Assembly (NCBI GenBank): GCA_015075185.1
Contig: JABTUW010000002.1
Location: 1,364,001 to 1,428,000 of the forward strand
DNA length: 64,000 bases
Reading direction: 5' to 3'
Source: Anaerolineales bacterium
GTDB lineage: Bacteria; Chloroflexota; Anaerolineae; 4572-78; J111
Below are positions 1 to 8,394 of the stretch, piece by piece. Every line of letters starts with the position of its first letter. Within the stretch, counting starts at the first letter, position 1. The position numbers and the translations under genes were made by a program. Under the pieces are notes generated by a model, which saw only the letters and a program-made list of their open reading frames with translations, was not told the origin of the DNA and did no database searches.

Positions 1-433
1 ACGCTCCCATTTGGGCTTCTTCCACCCTGACCACCATGCGGCCTTCATCTACCACCGCGGTCGCGACGATCAGCGAATTAAAATTGACCGGCCCAACGGT
101 ATCAACCTCGCCGGTGATGTAAATCCTGCCGGAGGTAAACCAAACCTGGGGATTGCTCAAGGGAATCTGGCCGGTTGAAGTGAGTTCGTTGGCCACCAGC
201 GAGGTTATTTCTTCGTTGGTAATGCGCAGGCTGGCCTCGTGGGTGCTGGTTGCCTCTTGAAGTGACTGATAAAAATTCTGTTTTAAGCGGTCTGAGGCCT
301 CTTGACTGACTGGAATAGGGCCGCCCGGCGGGCCGATAGTTTCATCCTGCCCACCAAGGCGGCAGGCCAAGCTGGTCAAGATGAGCAGACTAATGAGTAC
401 GATAAAACTCTGATAGAAAGAAAAACGATGCAC
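1..433 (-). CDS. Putative lipoprotein, C-terminus outside the window
   Basis: An open frame on the minus strand starts at a GTG (433) and runs off the left edge without a stop, giving 144 residues. A short charged start is followed by a hydrophobic stretch and the lipobox LTSLAC, so the protein is probably exported and lipid-anchored. The rest is soluble-looking and ends at the edge in VEEAQMG. An AGGAG lies about 12 bases before the GTG. I recognise no family. It is divergent from scpB, and the roughly 60-base gap between them must hold both promoters. The call as a real gene rests on the clean signal peptide and uninterrupted frame; the exact start is less sure. Confidence 0.7.
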   Translation of the reverse strand, partial: MHRFSFYQSFIVLISLLILTSLACRLGGQDETIGPPGGPIPVSQEASDRLKQNFYQSLQEATSTHEASLRITNEEITSLVANELTSTGQIPLSNPQVWFTSGRIYITGEVDTVGPVNFNSLIVATAVVDEGRMVVRVEEAQMGA

Positions 434-452
434 CTGTATTTGTTACTCCTCT

Positions 453-479
453 TTGACAAAACCGCCTGGAATTATAGCA
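453..479 (+). promoter_or_regulatory. Possible sigma-70 promoter of scpB
   Basis: TTGACA at 453-458 and TATAGC at 474-479 resemble -35 and -10 boxes with a rather short 15-base spacer, just before the scpB start at 493. The very short leader makes this tentative. Confidence 0.3.
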
Positions 480-492
480 TCGTTGAGGCAAG

Positions 493-1074
493 ATGACAAC
501 AGAAACCTTGAATGAGCAACAATTGACCATCATCATCGAAGGGCTGCTCTTTGTCAGCTCTGAGCCAGTTACCGTAGACCACCTGGCCGCCGTCAGCGCC
601 TGTCCGGTAGAACAGGTCGAAGCAGCCTTGCAGCAGTTGAAAGAGGGCTGCCAAAATCGAGGAATTCGCCTGCAACGCCTGGGTAAAAAAATCCAACTGG
701 TGAGCGCGCCGGAGGTGACAGATTACATCGAGCGCTTTTTGGGCCTGTCCAGCTCGGCCAGGCTGTCCACCCCGGCCCTGGAAACGCTGACCATCATCGC
801 CTACCGCCAGCCCATTACCCGGCCCGAAATCGAGGCCATTCGCGGGGTAAACAGCGATGGTGTGCTGCGCACCCTGCTCAGCAAGGGGCTGGTCGAAGAG
901 GTGGGCCGGCTGGATAGCGTGGGCCATCCCTCGCTGTTTGGCACGACCTTTGAATTTTTGCGCTATTTTGGACTGGAAGATATCAAAGATTTGCCGGAAC
1001 TGGATTTGCCAGAGATAAAGTTGCCCGAAGATGGGTCTGCCAATGCAACAATTGAAGAAGTCAATGCCTCATAG
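493..1074 (+). CDS. scpB: Segregation and condensation protein B (ScpB)
   Basis: ScpB is the winged-helix kleisin-binding partner of ScpA in the bacterial SMC condensin complex, acting on the nucleoid in chromosome segregation. The 193-residue product has the family's usual length. It carries the typical signature TPALETLTIIAYRQPITRPEIEAIRGV in the middle (about residues 95-120, quoted here as TLTIIAYRQPITRPEIEAI) followed by LLSKGLVEEVGR and PSLFGTT. The last 10-15 residues overlap the start region of the next gene. scpA is not adjacent, and the usual scpB-rluB neighbour relation is interrupted by a solute-binding protein gene. Identification is confident. Confidence 0.95.
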   Translation: MTTETLNEQQLTIIIEGLLFVSSEPVTVDHLAAVSACPVEQVEAALQQLKEGCQNRGIRLQRLGKKIQLVSAPEVTDYIERFLGLSSSARLSTPALETLTIIAYRQPITRPEIEAIRGVNSDGVLRTLLSKGLVEEVGRLDSVGHPSLFGTTFEFLRYFGLEDIKDLPELDLPEIKLPEDGSANATIEEVNAS

Positions 1075-1951
1075 ATTGTCGTCTCTCGTAGGCGCAGGAC
1101 TCATATTCCTGACGGTTGTCGGTCTTTTTATTTTCCCGGCTATGAAAGGTAACGGCGATGACACGACGGCGAGAAATCTGCTAGAGGATGTTCTAGCCAG
1201 GGGTGTTATCCGCGTATCAACCGACGCTAACTCTCCCCCTCAATCTTCGCTTAAATCAGATGGTACCTTTGAAGGCTTTGACATTGACGTAGCCATCGAG
1301 ATTGCCAGGAGATTGGGAGTAGAAGTCGAATTTGTGGTTCCAGGGGGGTGGGATACCCTTACTGCTGGGAATTGGGGTGACCAGTGGGATATGAGTGTAG
1401 GTTCGATGACCATTACCAAACAACGCGCTGAAGTATTACATTTCACCTCTGGTTATTACTTTACTTCGGCTCAGTTTGCTGCCCGGCGCGGGGCTGGCCT
1501 CACTACAATTGATGACATTCATGGTAAAGCCGTGTGTGTTGGTCTGACCACAACCTACCATCGTTATTTAACGGGCAAAGATATTGGTATCCCCACTTCT
1601 GACATTAAAGTTGAAGCTCCTATAGGGGTGAGGGTGATTCCGCTGTCAGATGCTGAATGCCTGCAGGCTATACAGGTGGGCCGTCAAGAATTTGATATTC
1701 TTCTGACCTCAGGTGCTCTCATTGACAGGGCCATTGCCAATGGAGTTGATTTGGTTAAGGTTGGGGAGCCGGTTTTTGTCGAAACTCTGGCAGTAGCATT
1801 CGATAGAAGCAGTTTCCGCGATAGCTCAACTTTACGGGAGAAAGTCTCTCGGATCATTGAGGAGATGCATGCTGACGGAACCCTAAGCGAGTTTTCTAAA
1901 AAGTGGTTTGACGGCGCTGACTTTACCGTGGTATCCAGTAGCAAAAGATGA
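1064..1951 (+). CDS. Family 3 amino-acid-type ABC solute-binding protein (orphan)
   Basis: About 295 residues resembling polar amino-acid or opine substrate-binding proteins (SBP_bac_3): an N-terminal signal or anchor segment (LVGAGLIFLTVVGLFIF), the opening GVIRVSTDAN, then GFDIDVAIEIARRLGVEVEFV, WDMSVGSMTIT and a C-terminal DGTLSEFSKKWF (last 30 residues). It would bind a small ligand outside the membrane. No permease or ATPase gene is nearby, so a transport role is not shown; a sensing or scavenging role is possible. ATG codons at 1031 and 1043 are alternative starts; 1064 is chosen because it gives a normal signal peptide. It overlaps scpB and shares ATGA with rluB. It looks more AT-rich than its flanks, which suggests later insertion. 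Confidence 0.85.
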   Translation: MPHRLSSLVGAGLIFLTVVGLFIFPAMKGNGDDTTARNLLEDVLARGVIRVSTDANSPPQSSLKSDGTFEGFDIDVAIEIARRLGVEVEFVVPGGWDTLTAGNWGDQWDMSVGSMTITKQRAEVLHFTSGYYFTSAQFAARRGAGLTTIDDIHGKAVCVGLTTTYHRYLTGKDIGIPTSDIKVEAPIGVRVIPLSDAECLQAIQVGRQEFDILLTSGALIDRAIANGVDLVKVGEPVFVETLAVAFDRSSFRDSSTLREKVSRIIEEMHADGTLSEFSKKWFDGADFTVVSSSKR

Positions 1952-2694
1952 CTAGAGGACACCAACCCCAAGAAGAACGATTGCAAAAAGTTCTGGCTCA
2001 CACGGGCGTAGCCTCTCGCCGGGCCAGCGAAGCACTGATTGAGCAGGGCCGTGTCACCGTTAACGGTCAAACGGTAACGGTGCTGGGCTTCAAAGTTGAT
2101 CCCCGCCGGGACATCATTGCCGTGGACGGCCGGCAATTACCTAGACCCTCCGCCAAGCCCGTCTATATCCTGTTGAACAAGCCGCGCGACGTGTTGACGG
2201 CCGCCAGCGACGACCGGGGCCGCCGGACGGTGGTGGATTTGGTGGAGGTGGAGGAAAGGGTCTATCCGGTCGGTCGGCTCGATTTGAGAAGCGAGGGCTT
2301 GGTGCTGCTGACCAATGATGGCGAACTGGCCGAAAAATTGACCCATCCCCGCTCCCATGTGGAAAAAGAGTATCTGGTCTTGGTATCCGGCCGGCCCACC
2401 ACCCCCACCCTGGCCCGCTGGCGGCGCGGCGAAATCGAAGTTGAAGGCAAACCCACTGGCCGCAACGTCGTCGAGCGTCTCAAAATTGAGGGTGATAATA
2501 CCTGGCTCAAAATCATTTTGACTGAAGGCCGCAAACGCCAGATCCGTGAGGTCGCCAAAGCGCTCGGCCATCCGGTGCTCCGGCTGGAACGGGTCCGGCT
2601 GGGACCGATTAAATTGGGCCACTTAAAGCCCGGAAAGTGGCGTCATCTCAAACCCGCGGAGATAGAACAATTAAAACGAAGTGTAAAACTTTAA
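1948..2694 (+). CDS. rluB: rRNA pseudouridine synthase, RluB/RsuA family
   Basis: Isomerises a uridine in rRNA to pseudouridine; in the RluB group the substrate is 23S rRNA. An N-terminal S4 RNA-binding domain (ERLQKVLAHTGVASRRASEALI, about residues 10-55) is followed by the catalytic domain with the motif PVGRLDLRSEGLVLLTNDG, whose Asp in GRLD is the family nucleophile. LTEGRKRQIREV and HPVLRLERVRLG are also typical of this family. Length (248 aa) is normal. The start codon overlaps the stop of the preceding gene (ATGA), so translation is probably coupled. The exact target uridine cannot be told from sequence. Confidence 0.93.
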   Translation: MTRGHQPQEERLQKVLAHTGVASRRASEALIEQGRVTVNGQTVTVLGFKVDPRRDIIAVDGRQLPRPSAKPVYILLNKPRDVLTAASDDRGRRTVVDLVEVEERVYPVGRLDLRSEGLVLLTNDGELAEKLTHPRSHVEKEYLVLVSGRPTTPTLARWRRGEIEVEGKPTGRNVVERLKIEGDNTWLKIILTEGRKRQIREVAKALGHPVLRLERVRLGPIKLGHLKPGKWRHLKPAEIEQLKRSVKL

Positions 2695-2720
2695 GAGCGT
2701 ACTGCGCATTGGGAGGAACT

Positions 2721-3431
2721 TTGTCCAAACCTTCAACCATTGCTATTGACGGCAGCGCCGCCTCGGGCAAAAGCACCGTCGGGGCGCGGCTGGCCCAGCG
2801 CCTGGGTTATCTTTATTTTGATACCGGGGTGATGTACCGGGCGGTGACATGGGCCGTCCTCAGCCGAAAAATTAATCCGGAAAACGTCGAGGTCGTTTCG
2901 GAATTGGCCGAAAAACTGCTGATTGAAGTCAAGCCCAACGGCCCACAGGATGGCCGGCTTTATACGGTGCTGACCGATGGTCAGGATATTACCTGGCAGA
3001 TTCGCAGCCCTGAGGTTGAAGCTTATGTTTCCCTGGTTTCTTCCTATCCCCGTGTTCGGGCTGCCTTGATTGCCCAGCAGCGCCGCATTGCCGCATCTGG
3101 CTCTATTGTGATGGTCGGACGGGATATCGGTACGGTCGTGCTGCCGGAGGCCGACTTGAAGGTATTTATGCACGCGTCCGCCGAAGAACGAGCGCGGCGG
3201 CGTTACCATGAAATTTTAACCCAGGGCAAGCAGGCCGATTTTGAAGAAATTTTGAAAGCCATGCGGGAACGTGATAAGCAAGATCGCGAAAAGCCCATCT
3301 CACCCATGGTGCCGGCGTCTGATGCCGTGATTATTGAAACCGATAATTTGAGCCTGGAATCTGTGCTGACCCGCCTGGAGCAACTGATTGTGGCTGAACA
3401 AACGATGGGGCAGGTTGAGAACAAAAGATAA
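2721..3431 (+). CDS. cmk: Cytidylate kinase (CMP/dCMP kinase)
   Basis: Phosphorylates CMP and dCMP with ATP in pyrimidine nucleotide metabolism. The P-loop GSAASGKST lies at residues 11-19, followed by YFDTGVMYRAVTWA, GRDIGTVVLPEADLKVFM and ERARRRYHE, all family signatures. At 236 residues it is full length. The start is taken as TTG at 2721 because a GGGAGG lies four bases upstream and the protein then begins directly before the P-loop strand (SKPSTIAIDG); a longer reading from an ATG at 2637 would overlap rluB and add a tail unlike the family. It sits 26 bases after rluB and 9 bases before plsC, in a likely operon. Confidence 0.93.
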   Translation: MSKPSTIAIDGSAASGKSTVGARLAQRLGYLYFDTGVMYRAVTWAVLSRKINPENVEVVSELAEKLLIEVKPNGPQDGRLYTVLTDGQDITWQIRSPEVEAYVSLVSSYPRVRAALIAQQRRIAASGSIVMVGRDIGTVVLPEADLKVFMHASAEERARRRYHEILTQGKQADFEEILKAMRERDKQDREKPISPMVPASDAVIIETDNLSLESVLTRLEQLIVAEQTMGQVENKR

Positions 3432-3440
3432 AAAGCCGAT

Positions 3441-4166
3441 ATGTCCCAGAATCAACTCCCTGTTTACTCGCCCATTCAAAAAGTTTTTTTGGACTTACTG
3501 GGCCTGTTAATGAAAACCTTGTTGCGCCTGGACGTGGTTGGGCTGGAAAACATACCGGCAAGCGGTCCTGTTGTGATCATTATCAATCATATTGCCTTTT
3601 TGGACCCGTTGATGGTTTGTGCGGTATCGCCCCGGCTGGTTATTCCAATGGCAAAAAAAGAGGCATTTGACTCCTTCCTCTGGCGGCCCTTTCTCAAATT
3701 ATATGGGGCTATCCCGGTCCAACGCGGCGAGGCCGATACCAGGGCCGTAAAGACGGCGCTGCAACTTCTGCGGCAGCAGGGTGCCATTTTGATGGCCCCC
3801 GAAGGCACCCGCAGTACGACCTATCGGTTACAGCCCGGTAAAGAGGGCGCAGCCATGATCGCGCTGCGCAGCGAGGCCGTCATTGTGCCCATTGGCATCA
3901 CCGGCACCCACCAGATTAGAGCTAACTTAACTCGCTTCAAACGCGCGCCCGTTCTCTTGGCGGTAGGCCAACCTCTTCGACTGCGCTCAACTTCGGCTAA
4001 CGGCCGCAGCAACCGCGCCGAAATGGCTGCCATGACCCAAGAGTTGATGTACCGGCTGGCCCGGCAGTTACCCTCCGAGTTTCGGGGAGTCTATGCCAAC
4101 CTCGAAGAAGCAACAGAGACCTATTTGAGGCCGGTCGAACTTGTTTTACCAGGTAATTCTAACTAA
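3441..4166 (+). CDS. plsC: 1-acyl-sn-glycerol-3-phosphate acyltransferase
   Basis: Transfers an acyl chain to lysophosphatidic acid to give phosphatidic acid at the membrane, a step of phospholipid synthesis. The acyltransferase HX4D motif is seen in NHIAFLDPL (about residues 50-58), followed by LKLYGAIPVQRGEADT and the substrate-binding motif MAPEGTRST, then IVPIGITGT. The 241-residue length fits the family. It follows cmk by 9 bases, an arrangement common in many bacteria. Substrate chain length and exact lysophospholipid are not deducible. Confidence 0.9.
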   Translation: MSQNQLPVYSPIQKVFLDLLGLLMKTLLRLDVVGLENIPASGPVVIIINHIAFLDPLMVCAVSPRLVIPMAKKEAFDSFLWRPFLKLYGAIPVQRGEADTRAVKTALQLLRQQGAILMAPEGTRSTTYRLQPGKEGAAMIALRSEAVIVPIGITGTHQIRANLTRFKRAPVLLAVGQPLRLRSTSANGRSNRAEMAAMTQELMYRLARQLPSEFRGVYANLEEATETYLRPVELVLPGNSN

Positions 4167-4635
4167 ATTCTCATTAATTTTTAATGGACTTCTAAACTAT
4201 TTGTTATTAGATAAAGGTGGGTTACTACATTGAGCGAAATTTATGGAAAGGAGGCCAATCAACGGGGTTAACTAAAGCGCCTGACCCGCCGGCAAAAGGA
4301 TGAAGGATGAAGGATGAGGGATGAAATTTTTCCGCTTTCATCCTTCCGCCCTCATCCTTTGCCAGCCGGGTGACGAGGAGCAGGTCTATCGAAATTATCG
4401 GCGGATAACCTGCCGGGCTGCCACAGCCCGAACTGTCCCTACCTCCCCCAAGGACAATCTAAGCCTTCTCACAAAACCGTTAAGTAATTGGCGGCACAAA
4501 AGAGAAGGCAGTGGCCTATTTTAAGCTATCAGCCAAGCCCGTTCGGTGGCTCTCTCGCTCATGCCAGATAGCGGCAAAACCCCCTTTAGATCTAATCGCT
4601 CGTATTGGAGTAGGTTGTACTGCACCTTCTAGATA
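4167..4635. other. Non-coding stretch between plsC and the IS630 element
   Basis: No convincing gene. A 67-codon open frame at 4321 lies over a repeat hairpin and lacks coding character. The stretch holds the heptad-repeat hairpin at 4286-4370; the remainder shows nothing I recognise. Confidence 0.6.
4286..4370. repeat. Heptad GGATGAA repeat hairpin
   Basis: The left arm contains GGATGAA-type words repeated with a 7-base period (4298-4326). After a short spacer the right arm gives their reverse complement (TCATCCTT words, 4337-4360), flanked by CCCGCCGGCAAA and TTTGCCAGCCGGG. It can fold into a long imperfect hairpin. It belongs to a set of such hairpins in this window. Confidence 0.75.
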
Positions 4636-4655
4636 TTAGTCAATAGACTTTTGAC
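4636..4655. repeat. Left inverted repeat of the IS630 element
   Basis: TTAGTCAATAGACTTTTGAC, matching the right repeat (5828-5847) in inverted orientation at 17 of 20 positions. Confidence 0.75.
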
Positions 4656-4708
4656 GAGGTGACATAAAGATAATAAACTAACTGACATCGAGCTTAAGGA
4701 GCTGAACG

Positions 4709-5843
4709 ATGTCAACCAAAAAATATCATGTGACCCTGACCCCCGCAGAACGTGAGCAGTTGAAAGAAATCATCCGTAAAGGCAAACAAGCGGCGGCCAA
4801 AATCAGACGGGCGCACTTGTTGTTGGCGGCTGATGAAGCCGAAGGCGGCCTGAAAATGACGGACGAACAAATAAAGCGGACTTATCATGTCAGTCTGCGC
4901 ACAATTGAACGGCTGCGCCAACGCTTTGTGGAAGAGGGCTTTGAGGTGGCGCTTCAGGCTAAATCAAGCGGCGGACCGCAGGTCATCAAAATAGATGGCG
5001 AAGTTGAAGCTCATGTGATCGCGCTGCGGCTGGGGCCAGTGCCGGAGGGTCGGAACCGTTGGACGATGCGGCTGCTGGCCGAAAAGATGGTCGAACTGAA
5101 GTATGTGGACAGCATTTCGTATGAGAGTGTCCGCCAGGTGTTAAAAAAAATGAACTTAAGCCTGACCAGCGGGTCGGCTGGCTAATTCCGCCGGGGCAGA
5201 GTGCCGAGTTTGTTTGCCAGATGGAAGCGGTCCTGGATGTCTATCAACGCCGTTATGATCCTGAGCACCCCTTATTGTGTTTGGATGAGTCGCCCAAGCA
5301 GTTGATTTCAGAGGTCCGCTCGCCGCTGACCACGGCCCACGGGACAACGCTGGTTGATTACGAATACTACCGAGAGGGGTCTGTGACCTGTATATGGTCT
5401 GTGAGCCGTTGGCCGGTCGTCGCCATGTTATCGTTCGCGATACACACACCCGCCTGGATTGGGCCGCCGTGGTAATTGAGGTGCTCAACACTTACTACCC
5501 GACCGCGACCAAGATTACCTTGGTACAAGATAATCTCTCGGCTCATCAGATCAGTGCCTTGTACGAATTACTGCCACCTGAGCAAGCCCGCGCCTTGGTC
5601 GAGAAACTAGACATCGTTTTTACCCCCAAACACGGCAGTTGGTTGAACATGGCTGAAATCGAATTGAGCGTCTTGGCCCGGCAGTGTACCAACGACCGCA
5701 TCGCCGAGAAAAGTGTTTTGGTTGATAAAGTGCAAGCCTGGGAAAAGCGGCGTAACTCTGAGCAAGTCAAGATCGTCTGGCAGTTCACGACGGCTGATGC
5801 CAGAATCAAGTTACGCCACCTTTACCCGACAATAGTCTCTTGA
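4709..5843 (+). pseudogene. IS630 transposase, two frame changes
   Basis: Three consecutive open frames together make one IS630 transposase: 4709-5185 (HTH domains), 5143-5475 and 5394-5843 (DDE catalytic core). The first shift is a -1 step at a run of eight A (5143-5150, codons TTA AAA AAA), a classic slippery site, after which the protein continues KNELKPDQRVGWLIPP. The catalytic core shows CLDES, QDNLSAHQ and FTPKHGSWLNMAEIE. The second shift near 5380-5390 (EGSV then DLYMVCEPL in the next frame) looks like loss of one G and has no slippery signal, so it probably inactivates the gene. The alternative is a base-calling error. Confidence 0.88.
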
Positions 5844-5847
5844 CTAA
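5828..5847. repeat. Right inverted repeat of the IS630 element
   Basis: GACAATAGTCTCTTGACTAA, the inverted counterpart of 4636-4655. It overlaps the last codons of the transposase frame. Confidence 0.75.
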
Positions 5848-6052
5848 GAACTAGTGCTATACATCTGGCCCGCTCTGCCAATATGAACGAATCCAAATTA
5901 TTAATAAACATCCGTTTTTGGCTGTTTTGGTCTGCCTGCTGTAAGGCAACTTGACCTGCGAATAAATCAGGCTGCTTTATAAGGCCGGCTGCCGCTAGTT
6001 CTTAAAGAGTACCCGACTAACGGATCATTAAACCCTGAAAGGAAAACTTAAC

Positions 6053-7894
6053 ATGTGTGGGATCGTTGGCTATGTTGGAACAAAAGACGCCTCTAGCATC
6101 GTTTTTGAAGGCTTGAAGAAGTTGGAATACCGGGGGTACGATTCAGCCGGGATTGCTTCGATTAATGGGGATCTGGACATTCGTCGGGCTGAGGGCAAGT
6201 TGGCAAATCTGGAAGCCAAGCTCAGGGAAGCGCCGCTGGAAGGCCATTTAGCCATTGGCCATACCCGCTGGGCCACCCATGGCGCCCCCATCGAGCGGAA
6301 TGCGCATCCTCACGCCGATGAAACCAGGGCTATTGCCGTCGTTCAGAACGGTATCGTCGAAAACTTTATGACCTTGCGCGCCCAACTCCAGCAAGAGGGT
6401 CACGAGTTTAAATCTGATACAGATACGGAAGTCATTACCCACCTTATTGACAAATTTTTGGCCGAAGGCGACGAGCTGGTGGAAGCCTGCCGCCGTGCCT
6501 TTGGCGAGTTACAGGGCGCTCATGCCATTGCTGTGGTCAGCAAGCAGGAGCCGGATAAAATTGTAACGGTGCGCCTGGGCAACGCGGGCGGGGTGATTGT
6601 CGGCCTGGGCAAGGGTGAAAATTACCTAGCTTCGGACATCCCGGCCATCCTGGAACATACCCAAAGGGTCATTTATCTAGAGGATCGAGAGATGGCCGTG
6701 ATTACGGCGGGGGGGGTCAGCTTTAGCCGCCTCAACGGCCAGGCGATCAGCAAAGAGGTCCACCAGATCACCTGGGATCCGATCAGCGCGGCCAAAGGGC
6801 CTTACCGCCACTTTATGCAAAAAGAGATCTACGAGCAGCCGCAGTCTGTTCAGAGCACCATCCGCGGGCGGATTGACTTCACCACCGGCCAGGTCAGCCT
6901 GGAAGAGCTGCCACTAACCCCTGCCGAGGCGAAAGCAATTGAACGCATCATTATTGTTGCCTGCGGCACGTCGGCCTACGCCGGGCAGGTGGGCAAATTT
7001 ATGATCGAGAAGTTGGCTCGGATAAATGTCCTGGTAGATTACGCCTCGGAGTTCCGCTACCGCGACCCGCTGATTGACGACAGAACGGTTGTCCTGGCCA
7101 TCACCCAATCCGGCGAAACCGTAGACACTCTGGCTGCGCTGGAAGAGGCCAAAAGCAAAGGGGCTAAAATCTGGAGCATTGTCAACATGCACGGGAGCAT
7201 GGCCCACCGCATCAGCGACGGGGCAATTTTAATGCAGGCCGGACCGGAAATTGGTGTAGCCAGCACCAAAGCCTTCACCGCGACTCTGGCCGACCTCTTT
7301 CTCCTGGGGATGTACCTGGGCCAACTGCGCGGCGTCCTCTCGGCGGAGGAAAGTTTTGAACTGGCAACCGCTCTGGCGCATCTGCCGGAACTGGCCGGCG
7401 AGGTGCTGGCCGAGGGTTATAATGATTACACCAAACTGGCCAATTTGTATCACAAGCAGGAGCATTTCCTCTTTTTGGGACGCGGGCCGAATTACCCGGT
7501 CGCTCTGGAAGGCGCGTTGAAACTTAAGGAAATCAGTTACATTCACGCCGAGGGCTACCCAGCCGGCGAAATGAAACACGGCCCGATTGCCCTCATTGAC
7601 GATCATATGCCGGTCGTCTGCATTGTCACTCAGGATCACGTCTACGATAAGATGATCAGCCAGATCGAGCAGGTCCGGGCGCGCAACGGGATTGTTATCT
7701 CGCTCATCAACGAGGGCGACGAGGAGGTGGCTAAAAAATCAGACCACGTCCTGCGTATCCCCAAAGCGCACCCCTTGCTCACGCCGATTTTATCGGTCAT
7801 TCCCCTCCAGTTGCTGGCCTACCACACCGCCATCTGGCGCGGGGCCGATGTGGATCAGCCGCGTAACTTGGCCAAGAGTGTGACTGTGGAATAA
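6053..7894 (+). CDS. glmS: Glutamine-fructose-6-phosphate aminotransferase (isomerizing)
   Basis: Makes glucosamine-6-phosphate from fructose-6-phosphate and glutamine, the first step towards UDP-GlcNAc for peptidoglycan. The N-terminal Cys2 (MCGIVGYVG) is the amidotransferase nucleophile after removal of Met; LEYRGYDSAGIA and GHTRWATHGAP follow. Two SIS sugar-isomerase domains occupy the C-terminal half (CGTSAYAG and SQSGETVDTLAAL near residue 300-350; GRGPNYPVALEGALKLKEISY near 480), and the protein ends DQPRNLAKSVTVE, the usual family terminus. Full length at 613 residues. An AGGAAA lies about 10 bases upstream of the ATG. The leader shows no recognisable glmS ribozyme. Confidence 0.97.
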   Translation: MCGIVGYVGTKDASSIVFEGLKKLEYRGYDSAGIASINGDLDIRRAEGKLANLEAKLREAPLEGHLAIGHTRWATHGAPIERNAHPHADETRAIAVVQNGIVENFMTLRAQLQQEGHEFKSDTDTEVITHLIDKFLAEGDELVEACRRAFGELQGAHAIAVVSKQEPDKIVTVRLGNAGGVIVGLGKGENYLASDIPAILEHTQRVIYLEDREMAVITAGGVSFSRLNGQAISKEVHQITWDPISAAKGPYRHFMQKEIYEQPQSVQSTIRGRIDFTTGQVSLEELPLTPAEAKAIERIIIVACGTSAYAGQVGKFMIEKLARINVLVDYASEFRYRDPLIDDRTVVLAITQSGETVDTLAALEEAKSKGAKIWSIVNMHGSMAHRISDGAILMQAGPEIGVASTKAFTATLADLFLLGMYLGQLRGVLSAEESFELATALAHLPELAGEVLAEGYNDYTKLANLYHKQEHFLFLGRGPNYPVALEGALKLKEISYIHAEGYPAGEMKHGPIALIDDHMPVVCIVTQDHVYDKMISQIEQVRARNGIVISLINEGDEEVAKKSDHVLRIPKAHPLLTPILSVIPLQLLAYHTAIWRGADVDQPRNLAKSVTVE

Positions 7895-7934
7895 CACTAA
7901 CTCAGATTGTTCAGAGGTGTTGAAATCAATAGAA

Positions 7935-8014
7935 AGTGGCTGTTCCCAGCTGTCGCTGCTGGCCGAAATTGCTTCAAGATTTCGGCCAGCACAGCGGCAA
8001 GAGAGCCAGCCACC
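7935..8014. terminator. Bidirectional terminator hairpin between glmS and the thioredoxin-like gene
   Basis: A strong hairpin: CGCTGCTGGCCGAAAT (7954-7969) pairs with ATTTCGGCCAGCACAGCG (7979-7996), with an outer GTGGCTG/CAGCCAC layer at 7936-7942 and 8007-8013. It lies between two converging genes. Confidence 0.75.
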
Positions 8015-8033
8015 TTAAAATCGTGTTTGCAGC

Positions 8034-8306
8034 TCAAGCAGGTGTAGTTACGGCCTCGGCCAACCAACCCTTGATTTCGTCCACGGTGGGGATGCGCCCG
8101 GCGCTGACCAACTTTTCGTTGATAACCAGGCCGGGAGTGTACATGATGGGGTACTTCATAATATCCTCATGCTCGGTTACTTTGAGAATGGTCGCTTCAA
8201 AATCGTCCGGCTGAGTCTTAGCCAGGGTTTCTAAGGCTTCGCTTGTCTTTTGGGCCAGGACCTGACAGTTTTTACAGCCAGGCCCCAGGATTTTTATCGT
8301 CAACAT
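8034..8306 (-). CDS. MTH895/redox-active disulfide protein 2-type small thioredoxin
   Basis: A 90-residue thioredoxin-fold protein with the dithiol motif GPGCKNCQVLA at residues 8-18 and a cis-proline region YTPGLVINEKLVSAGRIP; it ends soon after DEIKGWLAE. This is the family of small archaeal-type thioredoxins (TIGR00412), often found near ArsR regulators and permeases. It would reduce or shuttle a cytoplasmic disulfide or metal-thiol. A GGAGG precedes the ATG. It lies downstream of the radical SAM/DGC/lipoyl cluster on the same strand, 88 bases away, so it may be its last gene. The specific partner is unknown. Confidence 0.88.
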   Translation of the reverse strand: MLTIKILGPGCKNCQVLAQKTSEALETLAKTQPDDFEATILKVTEHEDIMKYPIMYTPGLVINEKLVSAGRIPTVDEIKGWLAEAVTTPA

Positions 8307-8394
8307 ACATATCCTCCAGATGATTGATTAATTTTGATTTTACCGGGTCATCTCACTTTCAAACGCGGTTTAGAAAGGAGATGGCAGAATTAAT

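Larger units (their letters stand above)
4636..5847 (+). mobile_element. IS630-family insertion sequence, decayed
   Basis: A transposase pseudogene is bounded by imperfect inverted repeats: TTAGTCAATAGACTTTTGAC at 4636-4655 and the reverse complement of TTAGTCAAGAGACTATTGTC at 5828-5847 (17 of 20 positions match). A CTAG follows the same spacing outside both repeats, so the true ends may lie a further 10-20 bases out. IS630 elements insert at TA; a TA occurs just outside the left repeat (4634-4635). The element is about 1.2 kb, normal for the family. Confidence 0.85.

Noticed and set aside
2637..2720. Cytidylate kinase start at the ATG at 2637
   Set aside because: It would overlap rluB and add a non-family tail; GGGAGG precedes the TTG at 2721.
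4321..4524. 67-codon open frame after plsC
   Set aside because: Its first third is the arm of a heptad hairpin and no family or ribosome-binding site is visible.
5880..6052. Possible glmS ribozyme in the glmS leader
   Set aside because: The ~170-base leader lacks the conserved core I would expect, and the lineage is not one where this ribozyme is usual.
7692..7883. Open frames inside glmS and other large genes on either strand
   Set aside because: They are shadows of real genes, with Arg/Pro/Ser-rich translations lacking family features.
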